Assembly: GCA_947630885.1 (NCBI GenBank)
Contig: CANRJI010000045.1
Coordinates: 1-8,217, forward strand
Reading direction: 5' to 3'
Source of the DNA: an uncultured Bacilli bacterium
Lineage (GTDB): Bacteria > Bacillota_I > Bacilli_A > RF39 > UBA660
Length of the DNA stretch: 8,217 nt
A model generated the notes under the pieces. The model was not told where the DNA came from. It worked only from the letters and a program-made list of their open reading frames with translations, and did not search any database. Within the stretch, counting starts at the first letter, position 1. The number at the start of each line of letters is the position of its first letter. A program made the position numbers and the translations under genes. This document shows positions 5,197 through 8,217 of this stretch, piece by piece.

Positions 5197-6690
5197 TCAC
5201 CTACCTAACATATTACCAATTACAATAAAGATAATAGCAGATGTAATTATTGTAGAAAGAATAATTAAGGCTCCCATGGCAACATATCCTGAATTATTAG
5301 GTACCCTAACTTTTATTTTATGCATAGCCTCCTGTTTCAATCTATTTTCCTCTTTTATTCTTTCTATTTCTCGTTGAAGTTCTTCTCTTCGAACTTCATC
5401 ATGAGCACTATTTCTAAGCTTATCAAATGGTTCTTTTATCTTATCAACGACTTTTTTGCTTACTTCAACAATTTTAGTTTTAGCAGTATTTATTTGTTGA
5501 CATACTCCTTCTTTAATGTTGATGGTTCGATTAACAATTTGATAATCGAGATGTTTTTCTTTGTTAGTACCATACACTTCTTCCATAGCATTGCAAAGCT
5601 TAGTTCCCGATTGAACTTTTTTTGATACATCTTTTTTATCACTGATATAATCATTAAATTTCTTTTTAGTATTTTTATGGACTCTTGTAACAAAACTTTT
5701 GACGTTATTAAAAGTATTGATTGTACCTTCGGCAAAATGTACACTAGCAGTTTTAATTTTTGCAGTAGCTGAAAATACGGCACCTTGTACTTTGTTAGTT
5801 ACAAGTTCAATACGTTTATCGAGATTAAAGAGACTGAAACATTTTTTGAAACGATTTTTAACTTCTTTACCAATGCGTCTAACAAAAGATTTTCCTTTAT
5901 TATAATTATTAACTGTTCCTTCGGCAAAATTTACGCCAGCAGTTTTAATTTTTGCGCCAGTCGATAGCAATGTACCTTGTGCCTTTTTAACTGCAAGTTC
6001 AATGTGTTTATCAATGTTAAAAATGTTGGAAAGTCGATTTTTAAATTTGTGGACATCCTTTTTTGGCTTTTGGGCAACAAAGAGACCAACATGGCCATTT
6101 CTAAAACAATGTTTACTTTGTTTAATTATTATTTCATTTTTATATTCCGTATTTTCTTGTTCATTCTGCCTTGATTTTTCATGCATCGGATACAATCTTA
6201 AGTTATTACCAATGCCAAGAATTTGACTTACGTATTCATCATAATTTTTTGAATCTGCGTGAATTTTAATATCAGGAATAATCTCTTCCCAAAATTTTTT
6301 ATATTCTTCATCTTCAGTCATCTTTAGAAAACGATTAATATTTTCTAAGTTAGTAGCATATCCTCTATTTGCCTCTTCTTCGCTACGATTAGTCAAACTA
6401 TCGTTTTGCTCTATTGGTTTTCCGTAAGAAGGAATCATTCTTTGAATTTTTCCCTTTTGGTCCATAAATTCACGATAAGCGCTTTCTTCTTGCTGTTTTG
6501 CTCTTGCTTTTTCTTCTTCCTCTTTTCTTCTTTTTTCTTCATTTTCTCTTCGGAAACGAGAATCCGCCTCTTCACTAAACAAAGATGAATATAATTCTTT
6601 TTCTAAACGATCTAATTCTAAATTTGCATTATTAACTGTGTTTATAAATTCTTTTTCTCTTTCATTATTTCTATTTTCTTGTTCATTCAT
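5197..6690 (-). CDS. Unrecognised protein: charged coiled-coil N-terminus, duplicated 64-residue unit, C-terminal membrane anchor
   Basis: I do not recognise this 497-residue protein as a member of a characterised family. It has no signal peptide. Residues 1-75 are highly charged and helical, with a Glu/Lys/Arg-rich coiled coil around 45-70. Residues 110-170 look like a small folded segment (LENINRFLKMTEDEEYKKFW, then YVSQILGIGNNLRL). Residues 217-341 are two copies of a 64-residue basic, amphipathic-looking unit (61 residues in the first), and a decayed third start may follow from 342. A second charged coiled coil lies at about 430-460. Residues about 468-493 form one hydrophobic helix (GYVAMGALIILSTIITSAII) with only NMLGR after it. 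This is a tail-anchored layout with most of the protein in the cytosol. The ATG has GGTGG upstream, nine bases after the xfp stop, and the stop overlaps the ribosome-binding site of the DUF1292 gene. It is thus the middle of a probable xfp operon. A scaffold or membrane-tethering role is speculation. Confidence 0.8.
   Translation of the reverse strand: MNEQENRNNEREKEFINTVNNANLELDRLEKELYSSLFSEEADSRFRRENEEKRRKEEEEKARAKQQEESAYREFMDQKGKIQRMIPSYGKPIEQNDSLTNRSEEEANRGYATNLENINRFLKMTEDEEYKKFWEEIIPDIKIHADSKNYDEYVSQILGIGNNLRLYPMHEKSRQNEQENTEYKNEIIIKQSKHCFRNGHVGLFVAQKPKKDVHKFKNRLSNIFNIDKHIELAVKKAQGTLLSTGAKIKTAGVNFAEGTVNNYNKGKSFVRRIGKEVKNRFKKCFSLFNLDKRIELVTNKVQGAVFSATAKIKTASVHFAEGTINTFNNVKSFVTRVHKNTKKKFNDYISDKKDVSKKVQSGTKLCNAMEEVYGTNKEKHLDYQIVNRTINIKEGVCQQINTAKTKIVEVSKKVVDKIKEPFDKLRNSAHDEVRREELQREIERIKEENRLKQEAMHKIKVRVPNNSGYVAMGALIILSTIITSAIIFIVIGNMLGR
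5668..6042 (-). repeat. Two tandem copies of a 64-residue coding repeat
   Basis: The unit encoded at 5860-6042 (residues 217-277) recurs at 5668-5859 (residues 278-341), with a 3-residue insertion near the start of the second copy. Aligned cores share IELxxxKxQG, AKIKTAxVxFAEGT and KSFV; I count 30 identities over 51 aligned positions. DNA is also conserved: an 18-base word starting AGCAGTTTTAA is identical at 5746-5763 and 5938-5955, and CCTTCGGCAAAAT at 5726-5738 and 5918-5930, each pair 192 bp (64 codons) apart. KKKF at 342 may mark a third, decayed unit. Confidence 0.85.
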
Positions 6691-6699
6691 TTATACCAC

Positions 6700-8217
6700 C
6701 TACTCCCATTTAAAATCTCTAATTTCTTCCATATCAATACCAAATTCTTTTATATATGAATCATGATATTTTAATTTATCTTCCATCATTTTAATAATTC
6801 TTTTACCCTCTTTGGTATTTTTAACATTTAAGTGTTTAATTATATCAATGACGATATGATATCTATCTATTTCATTTTTGACACGCATATCAAATGGTGT
6901 CGTAATCGTTCCTTCCTCAAGATAACCGTGAACGGATAAGTTTTTGTTTGCTCTTTCATAGGTAAGTTCATGGATTAAGGTTGGGTAGCCATGATAATTA
7001 AATATTATTGGTTTATTTTTGGTAAATAGACTATTATACTCGGCATCAGTAAGACCATGAGGATGCTTTTTACTAGGAATTAATTTCATTAAATCGACGA
7101 CATTAATAAAGCGAACTTTGATACTTGGCAAATAATCACGAAGTATCGACACAGCGGCGACATTCTCTAAAGTTGGGGCATCACCTGCTGAAACAAGGAC
7201 GACATCAGGCTCTTTGCTATCGTTACTTACAAACTCCCATCTACTTACTCCTTTGGCACAATGTTCTTTTGCTTCTTCCATCGTTAGCCATTGAGGGCGC
7301 ATATGCTTAGAAGCAACGATAACATTGATATAATTTTTTGTTTTGATAACGTGATCAAAGCACGAAAGTAAGCAATTAGCATCAGGAGGTAAATACACAC
7401 GGACAATGTCGGCCTTTTTATTTGCTAAATGATCAATAAAGCCTGGGTCTTGATGCGTATAACCGTTGTGATCTTGTTGCCATACATTCGAAGTTAAAAT
7501 ATAATTTAAAGATGCTATATCTTTACGCCATGGTAATTCATTACATATTTTTAACCATTTAGCATGTTGACTAGCCATTGAGTCAACGATACGAATAAAG
7601 GCTTCATAACTAGCAAAAAATCCATGTCGACCTGTTAAAAGATAACCCTCAAGCCAACCTTCACAAACGTGCTCACTTAAGAAAGCATCCATGATACGTC
7701 CATCGTACGATAAATATTCATCATCATTTTTAACTTTTAAGTACCAACTTCGATTGGTAGCTTCGAAGATATGAGATAATCTATTACTCATTGTTTCATC
7801 GGGACCAAAAACACGGAAATTGTTAGGATTATCTTTAATGATATCGCGAATATATTCACTTAAAACGCGCATATCTTCTTTTTCAATACTTCCTGGGCTA
7901 TCAAAAGTAACAGCATATTTATCAATTGGAGGAAGTTTTAATTCTTTTAGTAAAATTCCTCCATTAGCATATGGGCTGGCACCCATTCGATTATAAGGAA
8001 CTAATTCTTTAATATAATCTTTTGCTTTCCCATTATCATCAAAAAGTTCTTCAGGATGATAACTCTTGAGCCATTTTTCTAATGCTTTAATATCTTCTTC
8101 ATCATTTATTTCGATAGGAACTTGATGGCTTCGGAATGTTCCTTCAATTTTTTTACCATCGACTTCTTTAGGACCTGTCCAACCTTTAGGAGTACGAAGG
8201 ACAATCATTGGCCATCT
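6700..8217 (-). CDS. xfp: Phosphoketolase (xylulose-5-phosphate/fructose-6-phosphate), C-terminal two thirds
   Basis: 505 residues are present; the first roughly 290 of a usual 790-800 lie beyond the right edge. The frame is open to the window end (RWP before the first ATG at 8208, which is internal and not the start). Phosphoketolase is a cytosolic thiamine-diphosphate enzyme. It splits xylulose-5-P or fructose-6-P with phosphate to acetyl-P plus glyceraldehyde-3-P or erythrose-4-P. Family motifs, in order: LRTPKGWTGPK, FRSHQVP, FGPDETMSNRL, EHVCEGWLEGYLLTGRHG, SNVWQQDHNGYTHQDPG, VYLPPDANCLLSCFDH, ASKHMRPQWLT, DVVLVSAGDAPTLENVAA, and FNYHGYPTLIHELTYER. No conserved motif in this part is broken, so the enzyme should be active. 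It implies a heterofermentative-type sugar route or a phosphoketolase shunt. The stop TAG merges into the TAGGTGG ribosome-binding site of the next gene, indicating co-transcription with the membrane-anchored protein and the DUF1292 genes. Confidence 0.97.
   Translation of the reverse strand, partial: RWPMIVLRTPKGWTGPKEVDGKKIEGTFRSHQVPIEINDEEDIKALEKWLKSYHPEELFDDNGKAKDYIKELVPYNRMGASPYANGGILLKELKLPPIDKYAVTFDSPGSIEKEDMRVLSEYIRDIIKDNPNNFRVFGPDETMSNRLSHIFEATNRSWYLKVKNDDEYLSYDGRIMDAFLSEHVCEGWLEGYLLTGRHGFFASYEAFIRIVDSMASQHAKWLKICNELPWRKDIASLNYILTSNVWQQDHNGYTHQDPGFIDHLANKKADIVRVYLPPDANCLLSCFDHVIKTKNYINVIVASKHMRPQWLTMEEAKEHCAKGVSRWEFVSNDSKEPDVVLVSAGDAPTLENVAAVSILRDYLPSIKVRFINVVDLMKLIPSKKHPHGLTDAEYNSLFTKNKPIIFNYHGYPTLIHELTYERANKNLSVHGYLEEGTITTPFDMRVKNEIDRYHIVIDIIKHLNVKNTKEGKRIIKMMEDKLKYHDSYIKEFGIDMEEIRDFKWE

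Noticed and set aside
4921..5199. Recoded TGA (Mycoplasma code)
   Set aside because: TGA ends the 497-residue protein and the first DUF1292 protein exactly where the next gene starts, and tryptophans use TGG.
5042..5377. Plus-strand open frame of 111 codons opposite the DUF1292 and 497-residue genes
   Set aside because: It crosses a gene junction on the other strand and has no Shine-Dalgarno; its hydrophobic composition comes from reading AT-rich lysine/glutamate codons in reverse.

Overview
The window is AT-rich DNA from a Bacillota bacterium, most likely of class Bacilli and on the Erysipelotrichia/RF39-like side. This rests on inference from gene content: a dacB-spmA-spmB sporulation cluster, a Bacillus-like elongator tRNA-Met, phosphoketolase and DUF1292 proteins, together with the strong A+T bias. 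TGA ends at least two genes and tryptophan is TGG, so the code is the standard bacterial one and not the Mycoplasma code.

Layout, left to right. (1) 1-104, minus: the first 34 codons of queA (tRNA queuosine synthesis), cut by the window edge. (2) 128-283, minus: tRNA-Met(CAU) with its own -35/-10 promoter and an AT-rich terminator hairpin lying between it and queA. (3) 295-1173, minus: a lipoprotein of the ZnuA/TroA metal-binding fold that has lost the family's metal-ligand histidines, with its own promoter. (4) 1241-3411, minus: the overlapping operon dacB-spmA-spmB, as in Bacillus, for peptidoglycan trimming and spore-core dehydration. (5) 3412-3709: a divergent intergenic region with a strong plus-strand promoter and a leader of about 145 nt that can form a pseudoknot. 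(6) 3710-4552, plus: an RluA-family rRNA/tRNA pseudouridine synthase, ending at a bidirectional terminator. (7) 4674-8217, minus: a tightly packed unit with, in transcription order, phosphoketolase (xfp, 5' part outside the window), an unrecognised 497-residue protein with a duplicated 64-residue unit and a C-terminal membrane anchor, and two tandem DUF1292 proteins.

The left half is housekeeping or sporulation content in a familiar order. The most novel part is the xfp downstream cluster. It joins a central carbon enzyme to an uncharacterised, probably tail-anchored, repeat-bearing cytosolic protein and two small acidic DUF1292 proteins, with 9-bp, 6-bp and overlapping junctions that point to one transcript. 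The orphan ZnuA-like lipoprotein without ligand histidines and the leader RNA in front of the pseudouridine synthase are secondary points of interest. There is no mobile element, CRISPR array or clear sign of recent transfer.
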